7,134 nucleotides of DNA from Candidatus Methanovirga meridionalis (GTDB lineage Archaea; Methanobacteriota; Methanobacteria; Methanobacteriales; Methanobacteriaceae). Positions within the stretch are counted from its first letter, which is position 1. Every line of letters starts with the position of its first letter. Position numbers and translations under genes: made by a program. This document shows positions 1 through 6,114 of the stretch, one piece after another. A model generated the notes under the pieces. It was not told the DNA's origin, made no database searches, and saw nothing but the letters and a program-made list of their open reading frames with translations. The stretch spans positions 1 to 7,134 of the forward strand of contig JAITPS010000231.1 of assembly GCA_031289325.1 (NCBI GenBank), in the 5' to 3' direction.

Positions 1-6
1 ATTAAT

Positions 7-97
7 ATTAAATTAATTTTTTAAATAACAATTTTTATCTTTTTATTTTTAAAAATAATAATTATAATTTTTTTAATTAAAAATTTAATAATTATGT
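7..97. repeat. dispersed repeat, copy matching 213-345
   Basis: Positions 7-41 match 213-247 and positions 42-97 match about 290-345 with only a few differences. The right-hand copy holds an extra block of about 45 bp (roughly 246-290) containing a hairpin. Both copies are nearly pure A/T and have no coding potential. The right copy ends at the stop of the small membrane-protein gene, so a duplication of that gene's downstream flank is possible. Nothing else is seen in 1-117. Confidence 0.6.
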
Positions 98-117
98 TTC
101 ATTTTTAAAAACTTCAT

Positions 118-146
118 TACTTAAAAACATTATTTCATACACTATA
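118..146. repeat. 29 bp dispersed repeat, also at 6817-6845
   Basis: The 29 bases match 6817-6845 in the same orientation with one difference. Both contain CATTATTTCATACACTATA. The more complex composition makes this less likely to be chance than the surrounding A/T matches. Together with the 258-343 / 6657-6742 pair it shows that both ends of the window draw on the same pool of intergenic repeats. Confidence 0.65.
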
Positions 147-190
147 TTTAAATAACTTAACTTTAAATAACTTAACTTTAAATAACTTAT
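147..190. repeat. 15 bp tandem repeat, about 3 copies
   Basis: Units of TTTAAATAACTTAAC begin at 147, 162 and 177. The first two are identical; the third diverges at its last bases. It is a short slippage-type array in gene-free DNA with no visible function. Confidence 0.85.
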
Positions 191-212
191 ATTTAAAAAC
201 TTCAAATTAAAA

Positions 213-345
213 TTAAATTAATTTTTTAAATAATAATTTTTATTTCTTCATTGTTGAAAATTTATTTTCAACTTAGAAAAACTTATTCTCCGTTTTTAAA
301 AATAATAACTATAATTTTGTTAATTAAAAATTTAATAATTATGTT
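213..345. repeat. second copy of the left-edge repeat with a 45 bp insert
   Basis: It matches 7-97 at both ends, with an inserted block around 246-290. Its right part (258-343) also matches 6657-6742, so the stretch is a mosaic of at least two dispersed repeats. It overlaps the last codons of the small membrane-protein gene, which ends at 339. Confidence 0.6.
253..272 (-). terminator. possible hairpin downstream of the small membrane protein gene
   Basis: GTTGAAAA at 253-260 pairs perfectly with TTTTCAAC at 265-272 around a 4 nt loop. It lies about 67 nt past the stop codon on the minus strand. Archaeal termination relies mainly on T-runs rather than hairpins, and the hairpin is part of a dispersed repeat, so a terminator role is only a possibility. 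Confidence 0.25.
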
Positions 346-635
346 CCACTTTCATTAGTATCATTAGTTACATTATTAGGTATACTTCCATTGTCATCAC
401 TTGTTGTATTATTAACAATAGGAACAGGTGTTATTTGTTTATTAATTGTTTCAGGATTAAACTGACCATCTTCAACAATTATCATTTTACTGGTTTCATT
501 AAAGTCAATAGCATTTAAATTAATATAATTTTTAACATAATCTCCTGTAAATGATGCAACAACATTACTTGCTCCTAATCCAATAAGAGCTATAACGATT
601 ATGATTAAAACATTTGCTTTTCGTGCTGAGTTCAT
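339..635 (-). CDS. small membrane-anchored protein with sequon-rich tail
   Basis: A 98-residue protein of unrecognised family. Residues 1-6 are a short basic head (MNSARK). Residues 8-28 form one hydrophobic segment, either a membrane anchor or an uncleaved signal. Residues 30-98 are a polar tail predicted to face outward. The tail holds seven N-X-S/T sequons (Asn 46, 75, 76, 82, 88, 91, 94), six of them in the last 24 residues, as expected of a target of archaeal N-glycosylation. A GTG at 644 would add three residues, but it lies inside the Shine-Dalgarno AGGTGA at 641-646. The ATG at 635, 5 nt after that site, is therefore preferred. It is a single gene with repeat-filled flanks. Glycosylation is inferred from sequons only; the existence of the gene is well supported by start, SD and codon structure. 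Confidence 0.75.
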   Translation of the reverse strand: MNSARKANVLIIIVIALIGLGASNVVASFTGDYVKNYINLNAIDFNETSKMIIVEDGQFNPETINKQITPVPIVNNTTSDDNGSIPNNVTNDTNESGT

Positions 636-640
636 TATAA

Positions 641-646
641 TCACCT
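641..646 (-). promoter_or_regulatory. Shine-Dalgarno site that fixes the start at 635
   Basis: AGGTGA on the minus strand, 5 nt before the ATG at 635. It overlaps the in-frame GTG at 644, which makes that GTG unlikely as the start. The same AGGTGA occurs before ribC (3071-3076) and the DUF2304 gene (1514-1519). Confidence 0.7.
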
Positions 647-662
647 TTTAATCATTTGATGT

Positions 663-798
663 AAATCTTAAATTATACTTTATTTTGTGTTATATTTATT
701 TGTGTCGTGCTAAATATGTTAAATCTTAAATTATTTTGTGTCGTTCTATGTGTTATTAAATCTTAAATAAATATTATATTTTATTAGATCTTAAATTA
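663..798. repeat. imperfect tandem repeat headed by AAATCTTAAATTA
   Basis: The 13-mer AAATCTTAAATTA or a close variant begins at 663, 721, 758 and 786. The first two units also share ATTTTGTGT and TTGTGTCGT blocks. Unit length shrinks from 58 to 37 to 28 bp, as if parts were lost. The array covers the candidate promoter of the small membrane-protein gene, so a regulatory role is possible, but it may equally be drift of slippage DNA. Confidence 0.6.
691..700 (-). promoter_or_regulatory. candidate archaeal TATA box
   Basis: AATAAATATA on the minus strand, 56-65 nt upstream of the ATG at 635. A start site about 25 nt downstream would leave a leader of about 35 nt that includes the Shine-Dalgarno site. 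In DNA this AT-rich, TATA-like matches are common, so support is weak. Confidence 0.3.
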
Positions 799-860
799 AA
801 ATATAAAATTCTAATATCATTAATATAAGTTATATATTTTTTTAACTATATCCATATATG

Positions 861-1049
861 GAAAAGTTCTTAATTTTTGAAATGATAATTTTTTTTATTA
901 AATTATTCAATTTTAAATATTATTTTATAAAAATCTATAATTTTAAATTTTAAATAATATTAATATATTTTAATTAAAATAAATAATTTTTAGTTAATAT
1001 TTTTTAATAATATTTATTTTTAAAAAAGTTATATATTAAGAACTTTATC
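861..1049. mobile_element. MITE-like element, about 190 bp, with terminal inverted repeats
   Basis: The left end GAAAAGTTCTTAA (861-873) is the inverse of the right end TTAAGAACTTTATC (1036-1049), apart from one or two bases. The 189 bp between the ends contains no open frame. The same ends at the same distance, with an internally similar sequence, recur at 3812-4001. Similarity may extend outward on the right into AAAACCACTATA. A palindrome CCATATATGG (852-861) touches the left end. Non-coding, repeated and bounded by inverted repeats is how miniature inverted-repeat elements look; no transposase for it is in the window. Confidence 0.6.
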
Positions 1050-1087
1050 AAAACCACTATATTTTAATATTTTCACTAAAATCTATT

Positions 1088-1155
1088 ATTATCCTTTATT
1101 AATTATTATCTTTTATTAATTATTATCTTTTATTAACTATTATCTTTTATTAACT
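1088..1155. repeat. 17 bp tandem repeat, 4 copies, abutting the DUF2304 stop codon
   Basis: Units of the form ATTATCTTTTATTAAYT start at 1088, 1105, 1122 and 1139, with only one or two changes among them. The last unit ends at 1155 and overlaps the TAG stop (1154-1156) of the DUF2304 gene. On the minus strand each unit reads TTAATAAAAGATAA, resembling the gene's last codons (AAAGATAAAAAATAG), which suggests slippage started from the gene end. Confidence 0.9.
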
Positions 1156-1507
1156 ATTTTTTATCTTTATGATTCTCATTAAGAATTGCTATTTCAGTTA
1201 CTAATTTATTAATATCTTGGTTCATATCTTCAATTTTTAAATATAATTTAAATATTAAATAATAAGCACCTAAAACACCAATAATTCCTAATAAATCTAT
1301 ACCTCTTCCAATTCCTAAACTATTTGCTAAAAATGTGGTGAAATTTGGAATTAAAGAAATTATAACCACTAAAATCCATAAAAGTATCCATGCAACAGTT
1401 ACCTTCATTGAAACTTTATCATTTTTATAGATTCCTAAAACAAATGAAATAGATAAAATAGCTAAAATTATAAACAAAATTTGATATAAACTTAGTAATC
1501 CAAACAC
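1154..1507 (-). CDS. DUF2304 family small membrane protein
   Basis: A 117-residue integral membrane protein of the DUF2304 type. Hydrophobic segments lie at about residues 6-25, 34-54 and 68-90. A charged, probably coiled-coil tail (about 91-117, KIEDMNQDINKLVTEI) faces the cytoplasm. DUF2304 genes often sit beside GT2 polyprenyl-phosphate sugar synthases and are thought to be membrane partners of them. That fits the GT2 gene just upstream on the same strand, although here the two are separated by 321 bp. The start is GTG at 1507, placed 6 nt after AGGTGA; the next in-frame ATG is 33 codons in and would delete the first membrane segment. Molecular function is unknown. The family call rests on length, segment layout and context. 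Confidence 0.8.
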   Translation of the reverse strand: MFGLLSLYQILFIILAILSISFVLGIYKNDKVSMKVTVAWILLWILVVIISLIPNFTTFLANSLGIGRGIDLLGIIGVLGAYYLIFKLYLKIEDMNQDINKLVTEIAILNENHKDKK

Positions 1508-1513
1508 AAAATC

Positions 1514-1519
1514 TCACCT
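1514..1519 (-). promoter_or_regulatory. Shine-Dalgarno site supporting a GTG start
   Basis: AGGTGA on the minus strand, 6 nt before GTG at 1507. It decides in favour of the GTG over the far internal ATG. Confidence 0.65.
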
Positions 1520-1661
1520 ACTTAATCATACAATATAGAAATATTAGTAAACTATGATTTATTAAATTTATTGATTGAAAATTTAATATTAATTTAAAAA
1601 TTTAATATTGATTATAAATATACTTTATTTTTTATTAAATATTTACTATATGGTTTAACAC

Positions 1662-1774
1662 CTAACTTTTTACAACATACTTCTCAACCTTCACGATTTC
1701 ATAGTACAATTGTGTGAATTTATCAATTAAAATGCGAATGTTTGTGCTAATGTTTGCAATAAAGTATGTTTTAA
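1662..1774 (-). pseudogene. possible degraded gene 3' end inside an inverted repeat
   Basis: On the minus strand a frame stays open for about 36 codons to a TAG at 1664-1662. It reads protein-like (for example NISTNIRILIDKFTQL and YYEIVKVEKYVVKS) but has no start codon, and stop codons precede it. Base composition is less A/T-extreme than the flanks. AACATACTT (1674-1682) and AAGTATGTT (1762-1770) form a 9 bp inverted repeat around most of it. It lies between the GT2 and DUF2304 genes. It could be the tail of a decayed mobile-element gene or chance. The rest of the 321 bp gap (1508-1661, 1775-1828) is A/T-rich, with a roughly 20 bp direct duplication near 1577-1615. Confidence 0.35.
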
Positions 1775-1828
1775 ACTATAATTAATAAATTTATTATTAA
1801 AAATTAGAAGATTATAGATATTAAAAAA

Positions 1829-2551
1829 CTATTTTAAAACATCCATAATCATTTTAAAAAGAATCTTTATACCCACAAAAATATTTGTGCCTTTATTTTG
1901 AGTTTCATCAGTATAAATAGTTTGTATAGTAACTTCTTCAAGATTTAAACTATTCTTATGAATTTCCTTAATGAATTCTGATGAAACACCGTATCCTCGA
2001 GATAAAATATTAAGTTTTGGTATAACTTCTGATTTAAAAGCTCTTAAACCTGATTGAGAATCTTTAACTTTGGTTCTATAAAATAAATAAGTTAAAAAAT
2101 TCATTATGTTATTTGCAAATCTTTTTGTTGCTGGCATGTCTTCAAAAGGCCTTGCACCAATAACCACTTGAGCATTACGAAGTTTTAAAGGACTGCAAAC
2201 ATTTTTTATATCTTCAAAAGCATGTTGACCATCAGCATCAAAGGTAACAACACAATCAGCTCCTTTAAGAAGAGAAAATCTCATTCCTGTTTTTAAAGCA
2301 GCCCCTAAACCACGATTTATTGGATGGCGAAGTATAAATATATTATCAGGATATTTTAATTTAGACTCCTTAGCTATTTCATACGTTTTATCAATAGATC
2401 CATCATCAACAAGAACTACTTTATACCCTCTTTTTGCTAATTCTTCTACAATTGAACCCACAGTTTTTTCTTCATTAAAAGCTGGAACTGTGATGAATAT
2501 TCCATCGGTATCTTCAACACTATTTTCTGAAGAATTTATATTTTTACTCAT
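1829..2551 (-). CDS. family 2 glycosyltransferase, polyprenyl-phosphate sugar synthase type
   Basis: A 240-residue GT-A fold enzyme of the dolichol-phosphate mannose/glucose synthase class. It should transfer a sugar from a nucleotide donor to polyprenyl phosphate at the cytoplasmic membrane face. Motifs in order: VPAFNEE (22-28) and VDDGS (48-52) for nucleotide binding, NRGLG (79-83), DADGQH (105-110) as the metal-binding DXD region, and DSQSGLRAF (164-172) in the acceptor region. No C-terminal membrane domain follows, so it resembles the short soluble DPM1 form, which often needs a small membrane partner; DUF2304 downstream is the candidate. The ATG at 2551 has no clear Shine-Dalgarno, but a good TATA box lies about 31 nt upstream, suggesting a nearly leaderless transcript. 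The sugar donor cannot be told from sequence. Confidence 0.9.
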   Translation of the reverse strand: MSKNINSSENSVEDTDGIFITVPAFNEEKTVGSIVEELAKRGYKVVLVDDGSIDKTYEIAKESKLKYPDNIFILRHPINRGLGAALKTGMRFSLLKGADCVVTFDADGQHAFEDIKNVCSPLKLRNAQVVIGARPFEDMPATKRFANNIMNFLTYLFYRTKVKDSQSGLRAFKSEVIPKLNILSRGYGVSSEFIKEIHKNSLNLEEVTIQTIYTDETQNKGTNIFVGIKILFKMIMDVLK

Positions 2552-2576
2552 GTATAAACCATTAGATTATTAAAAA

Positions 2577-2587
2577 TAATATATTTT
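2577..2587 (-). promoter_or_regulatory. candidate TATA box for a leaderless GT2 transcript
   Basis: AAAATATATTA on the minus strand, centred about 31 nt upstream of the ATG at 2551. Archaeal TATA boxes sit about 25-27 nt before the start site, so transcription would begin a few nt before the ATG. This agrees with the lack of a Shine-Dalgarno and suggests the gene has its own promoter in the 53 bp after ribC. Confidence 0.4.
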
Positions 2588-2604
2588 AGGTATCGAATAA
2601 TAAG

Positions 2605-3066
2605 TCATAAAGGCTTTGCATCCTCTTTACCTTCTCTTTTTCCTTGTCCTGCTTCTCGCTTAAATTGTTTTGGTTTGAACAACATTTTTATAAGATTTTG
2701 AGCATGATCTCTTGCTCTATTTTCTGCTAAAAGTCTTAACTGTTTGTCATCCATCTCTTCATCTTCATGGACAAAAACCTCTAAAATATGGGTGTTAGTC
2801 ATTAATTGAGCACTTATAAGCCCAGTAGATGCTTCATGTGCACAGATTTTATCTTTAGTTTTTGATCCTGGCATTCCAAGAGCCATTACAATTTCACAAC
2901 CATCCTCTTCAATTAATTTCTTAGAAGCTACAGGAAGGTCTTTAATACCTGGAACAGTCACACGAATAATTTTTAAATCTGTAGCATTTTTTTTAAGCTC
3001 ATCAATAGCTGATGTTCCCATATCAAAACGAGCAAAAGTAGTATCACAGATTCCAATAGTTTTCAT
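2605..3066 (-). CDS. ribC: riboflavin synthase, archaeal type
   Basis: A 153-residue archaeal riboflavin synthase. It converts two 6,7-dimethyl-8-ribityllumazine molecules into riboflavin and a pyrimidinedione, the last step before FMN, FAD and F420-related flavin chemistry in the cytoplasm. The archaeal enzyme is related to lumazine synthase rather than to bacterial RibE. Visible marks are the N-terminal GICDTTFARFDMG (5-17), TVPGIKDLP (37-45), the glycine-rich ALGMPGSKTKDKICAHEAS (62-80) and HEDE (100-103). The usual length of about 155 residues is matched. The last 20 residues are charged and lysine-rich, a likely flexible tail. Start ATG 3066 follows AGGTGA (3071-3076) by 4 nt. The GT2 gene begins 53 bp past the TGA. 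Upstream palindromes may be a regulatory site. Confidence 0.93.
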   Translation of the reverse strand: MKTIGICDTTFARFDMGTSAIDELKKNATDLKIIRVTVPGIKDLPVASKKLIEEDGCEIVMALGMPGSKTKDKICAHEASTGLISAQLMTNTHILEVFVHEDEEMDDKQLRLLAENRARDHAQNLIKMLFKPKQFKREAGQGKREGKEDAKPL

Positions 3067-3107
3067 TAAATCACCTATAATCAGAGAATCTTATTTAATA
3101 ATCACTA

Positions 3108-3148
3108 TTTCATGAAAATTATTAATAATCTCCACACTTATTCATGAA
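3108..3148. promoter_or_regulatory. paired TTCATGAA palindromes upstream of ribC, candidate operator
   Basis: TTTCATGAAA (3108-3117), a perfect 10 bp palindrome, and TTCATGAA (3141-3148) lie 42-82 bp upstream of the ribC ATG. Their centres are 32 bp apart, about three helical turns. TATA-like DNA (GATTATTAATAATTTT on the minus strand, about 3115-3130) lies between them, so a bound protein could block the promoter. Some archaea regulate riboflavin genes with the RbkR regulator/kinase; whether this is its site cannot be judged here. Confidence 0.4.
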
Positions 3149-3220
3149 ATGAACTTGTCCAGCAATTCAATATTTTAAATTTCATTGAATTTAAATTATA
3201 GTCAAGAACCAAATTTTTGG

Positions 3221-3312
3221 TATTTTAAAAACTTTAGTGTAAGGTTAGAAAAACAAAGTTTTCATGTATTTTAAAAACTTTAGTGTAAGGTTAGAAAAAC
3301 AAAGTTTTCATG
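3221..3312. repeat. 46 bp tandem repeat, 2 identical copies
   Basis: Units at 3221-3266 and 3267-3312 are identical over 46 bp. Both start TATTTTAAAAACTTTAG and end AAAGTTTTCATG. A partial third start (TATTTTAAAAA) leads straight into the 57 bp array. Each unit contains TTAGAAAAACAAAGTTTT, which recurs at 6796-6813 as part of a hairpin. No gene is present. Confidence 0.95.
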
Positions 3313-3483
3313 TATTTTAAAAATTTTTTAATTTTACTAAATTATCTTAATTTTTAAAATTATTATTTATATTTTAAAAATTTTTTAATTTTACTAAATT
3401 ATCTTAATTTTTAAAATTATTGTTTATATTTTAAAAATTTTTTAATTTTACTAAATTATCTTAATTTTTAAAATTATTGTTTA
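3313..3483. repeat. 57 bp tandem repeat, 3 copies, each able to form a hairpin
   Basis: Units begin at 3313, 3370 and 3427 and are identical except for one base (A in unit 1, G in units 2 and 3). Each holds a perfect 12 bp inverted repeat, ATTTTAAAAATT and AATTTTTAAAAT, around a 23 nt spacer (in unit 1 at 3314-3325 and 3349-3360). It follows the 46 bp array without a gap. The near-identity indicates recent expansion. It has no coding potential. Confidence 0.95.
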
Positions 3484-3674
3484 TATTTTTATTAATTTAA
3501 AATATAAATGTTTTATTCTAATTATTCCTTAAAAATAAGAAATTTAAATAAAAAAATTAAATTAAAAAGAAAATTGAAAAACAATGTGAAAAACAATGAT
3601 TTTGCCAAAATTCAAGTTTCATACTATAGCTAATTAATTTTTAAATTAATTAAAACTTATATGGTTTCTAACAG
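3484..3674. other. gene-free AT-rich spacer with inverted repeats
   Basis: No open frame of note on either strand. Two simple inverted repeats are visible. TATATTTT (3482-3489) pairs with AAAATATA (3499-3506). TAATTAATTT (3631-3640) pairs perfectly with AAATTAATTA (3643-3652) around 2 nt. In DNA this A/T-rich such palindromes have limited weight. Confidence 0.5.
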
Positions 3675-4081
3675 GAAAGTTCTTAAATTTTAAACGATCA
3701 ATTTTTTTATTAAATTATTTAATTTCAAATATCATTTTATAAAAATCTATAATTTTAAATGATATGAATATATTTTAATTAATATAAATAATTTTAAATT
3801 ATAGTTCTTATGAAAAAGTTCTTAAATTTTGAATGTATAAATTTTTTTATTAAATTATTTAATTTTAAATATTAATTTATAAAAATCTATAATTTTAAAT
3901 TTTAATTAATATAAACTTATTTTAATTAATATAATTAATTTTAAACAAATATATTTTAATAATATTTATTTTTAAAAAAGTTATTTATTAAGAACTTTAT
4001 CAAAGCTACTATAATATCTTTTAATAATAATTTAATTTTAAAAATTTAATTTTAAAAAAGTTATTTATTAAGAACTTTATC
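3675..4081. mobile_element. nested or tandem copies of the MITE-like element
   Basis: Left-type ends (GAAAGTTCTTAA at 3675, GAAAAAGTTCTTAA at 3812) are followed by two right-type ends (TTAAGAACTTTATC at 3988-4001 and 4068-4081). The inner pair spans 190 bp and matches 861-1049 along its length. The outer flanks, 137 bp and 80 bp, look like the left and right parts of another copy. This fits one element inserted into another, or a partial tandem duplication. Flanks on the right share AAAGCTACTATA / AAAACCACCATA. No coding frame is present. The remaining 4082-4202 is plain A/T-rich DNA downstream of the GT-C-like gene. Confidence 0.55.
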
Positions 4082-4202
4082 AAAACCACCATAATTTAAT
4101 ATTAATTTTAATATAAATATTTTTTATAGATGCTGTTGCACAATTATTTAATCAAAATTTAATCCATCTTTAAGCTATATATTTAAATTAACAGATTATA
4201 AA

Positions 4203-5999
4203 CTATAAATCTAATTTATAAAATCTTATACTACTTTGATTAAATAGTAATGTCCCATTGCTTTCTTCATTAGATTTAGTAACCCCAAAGCCCCCATTCA
4301 TTCTTTTAGAATCATTAGTTCCATTCATTCTTTTAAAATCATTGGTTCCATCTAAACTGCGATTATTTAAGTCATGAAATTCATTCGTATTATCAAATAA
4401 GTTAAACCCTATTAAAAATGGATATGGGAAAAATGGATTCCACAGATTCATATTTTTAAATCCATCCTTAAAACTATTGGTTCCATTAACGACATTAGAA
4501 TTATAAATATCATTTGAAAGTGGATTTTCACCAAAATCCCCCTCATTAAAATCATTATTATTACTAAAATTATTATTCAACGGTGGTCTTCCACCATCAG
4601 CAGATTCATTATTGGGAGATTGCTCCATTGGAGAATAATTATTGGTTTTGTTATCATTATGAACTTGTATGCCACCGCCCATTCCACCACTATCTCCGCC
4701 ATTATCCCCCATTCCACCACTATCCATATCAATCTTAAAGAAATTGGATTCATTATACTTTTCTTTAGCTGTGCTTTGATTATCTGATATCACTATATCC
4801 TGATTAAAAACATACTGTGTCCAATAAGTTCCATGATATTCATCTACCAATATAACAGCTGGGTGAGTTATATTATCCAAATATTTTTCTTTTATTTCAA
4901 ATAAGCTATTGTATTGATCCTCTGTAATTGATGGAGATAAATTTGAAAATTGTCCTGATGTTGCATATACACTTGAAGAAATAAACAAAATAGCTATTAT
5001 TCCAATTATTAGGAAATTTAATGTTTTTTTTAAAGGATACTTAACTTTTATTAAATTTTCAAGGAAATATAAAGATATTGGAGTTACAAATGCAATAACA
5101 ACAAATAACAATAATCCAAATCTCATTTGAAACTCACTTTGAAGTAATGAAAACAGTACTAAAATAGAACTTAAAGTTAAATAAACTAAACTCACAATTC
5201 CTTTTTTTGAGAAATTATCTATATCATTTCCATTTAAATACTTCTTAAATTCATCGATAAATATTTTTAAAGTCAAAATTAATCCTAAAATAAATGGAAT
5301 AGTTAAAATATAGTTTATGCTTGAAGAACCCATACCACCCATACCATTACTAAGACTTCCTTCCCCAGATAAAAAGGATAATAAGCTTAAAAACATATCA
5401 TTCGCAGGAGGATAAAGTAAAAACATGATAGGTAAAATAGCTAAAGCCATTAGAATGAAAATGCTAAGTATTTTTATTTCTAATGTTGGTAATTTTTTAA
5501 TTTTAACTGCCTTTATTACTGTAAATAAAATAAAAATCAATACAAACATAGCCACAGTTAATGCACCAGTGTAAATATGAGTGAATACATTAAGACATAT
5601 TAATATGAATGTTATTAAGCCGTATTTCTTATTTTTAATGTTGTTTAACCATTTTATAAATACATATAAAAATATTAGAAACAATAAAGTTCCTATTAAA
5701 TTTTGAATTAAATCTTCAATTAAAGTGAAATACATTACATTTACAACCATCAAGAAAGCAGCGACAGTTGGAGGTATTTTAGAACTATTTTCGCCTAAGA
5801 TATCTTTGCATATAAAGTATGCTAAAACTGCCATTAATGAACCATAAAAGCTAATACCTATTTTAATTCCTATAATAGAACTTCCACTTATTGCTGCAAA
5901 AGGAGCGAGTAAATAATATGCTACAGGCAAATTAAGCCACAATGGCACTCCATTTTTTAATATATTTGACACTTGCACATCATAAAATCCACCATCCAT
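4203..5999 (-). CDS. polytopic GT-C-like membrane glycosyltransferase with Asn/Gly-rich tail
   Basis: A 598-residue protein from the first ATG. It is probably longer, because the frame stays open to about 6107. Residues 1-345 hold about eleven membrane segments; the missing N-terminus adds one more. MDGGFYDVQ at the start fits the acidic first-loop motif of GT-C enzymes (PMT/GT39-like), which use lipid-linked sugars outside the membrane. Residues 346-425 begin an outer domain (SITEDQYNSLFEIKEKY, ILVDEYHGTYW). Residues 426-580 are low-complexity: GGMGDNGGDSGGMGGG (428-443), Asn runs and two 9-residue repeats (549-566). The end, SIRFYKLDL, looks like the closing strand of the outer domain, so the low-complexity part reads as an insertion. 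The substrate is unknown. Exact family is moderate confidence; membrane nature is certain. Confidence 0.8.
   Translation of the reverse strand: MDGGFYDVQVSNILKNGVPLWLNLPVAYYLLAPFAAISGSSIIGIKIGISFYGSLMAVLAYFICKDILGENSSKIPPTVAAFLMVVNVMYFTLIEDLIQNLIGTLLFLIFLYVFIKWLNNIKNKKYGLITFILICLNVFTHIYTGALTVAMFVLIFILFTVIKAVKIKKLPTLEIKILSIFILMALAILPIMFLLYPPANDMFLSLLSFLSGEGSLSNGMGGMGSSSINYILTIPFILGLILTLKIFIDEFKKYLNGNDIDNFSKKGIVSLVYLTLSSILVLFSLLQSEFQMRFGLLLFVVIAFVTPISLYFLENLIKVKYPLKKTLNFLIIGIIAILFISSSVYATSGQFSNLSPSITEDQYNSLFEIKEKYLDNITHPAVILVDEYHGTYWTQYVFNQDIVISDNQSTAKEKYNESNFFKIDMDSGGMGDNGGDSGGMGGGIQVHNDNKTNNYSPMEQSPNNESADGGRPPLNNNFSNNNDFNEGDFGENPLSNDIYNSNVVNGTNSFKDGFKNMNLWNPFFPYPFLIGFNLFDNTNEFHDLNNRSLDGTNDFKRMNGTNDSKRMNGGFGVTKSNEESNGTLLFNQSSIRFYKLDL
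4294..4347. repeat. 27 bp in-frame tandem repeat within the GT-C-like gene
   Basis: Two 27 bp units (4294-4320, 4321-4347) differ at two bases and encode two nine-residue repeats, GTNDFKRMN and GTNDSKRMN. Both contain potential N-glycosylation sites or near-sites. They lie in the Asn-rich insertion near the C-terminus and show that it grows by in-frame slippage. Confidence 0.9.
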
Positions 6000-6107
6000 A
6001 CCATAAGACAGATTATATCTAGTTAATATATATAAATCTAAAATAAATGAAAATATACAAATAAATATTAATAAGTAATTTTTTTTTAAAAATAGTAATT
6101 TATTAAT
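6000..6107 (-). other. probable 5' coding extension of the GT-C-like gene with a non-standard start
   Basis: In frame with the gene below, 36 codons upstream of the ATG at 5999 are open. They encode a basic head plus a membrane segment (NYLLIFICIFSFILDLYIL) and then LTRYNLSYG, running naturally into MDGGFYDVQ. No ATG, GTG or TTG exists in this stretch. The frame is closed by a TAG just before it (6122-6120). ATT at 6107-6105 sits exactly 7 nt after GAGGTG. The codon before it, AAG (6110-6108), is one base from ATG. Either an ATT start is used or the original ATG was lost. Confidence 0.65.
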
Positions 6108-6114
6108 CTTAAAA

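Noticed and set aside
636..644. GTG start three codons upstream for the small membrane protein
   Set aside because: The GTG lies within the Shine-Dalgarno AGGTGA; the ATG at 635 has correct spacing.
852..861. CCATATATGG palindrome as an operator
   Set aside because: It is isolated, far from a start codon, and half A/T alternation; it more likely belongs to the flank of the MITE-like element.
3313..3483. Replication origin suggested by the A/T-rich hairpin array
   Set aside because: No orc1/cdc6 gene or recognisable origin recognition boxes are present in the window.
3221..3483. 46 bp and 57 bp arrays as CRISPR
   Set aside because: The units abut directly and there are no unique spacers.
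3631..3652. 10 bp perfect inverted repeat as a terminator
   Set aside because: It consists only of A and T and is about 570 bp from the nearest gene end, so chance is a fair explanation.
4136..4145. TTGCACAAT shared with 6484-6492 as a possible IS end
   Set aside because: Only about nine bases match and no longer inverted or direct alignment follows.
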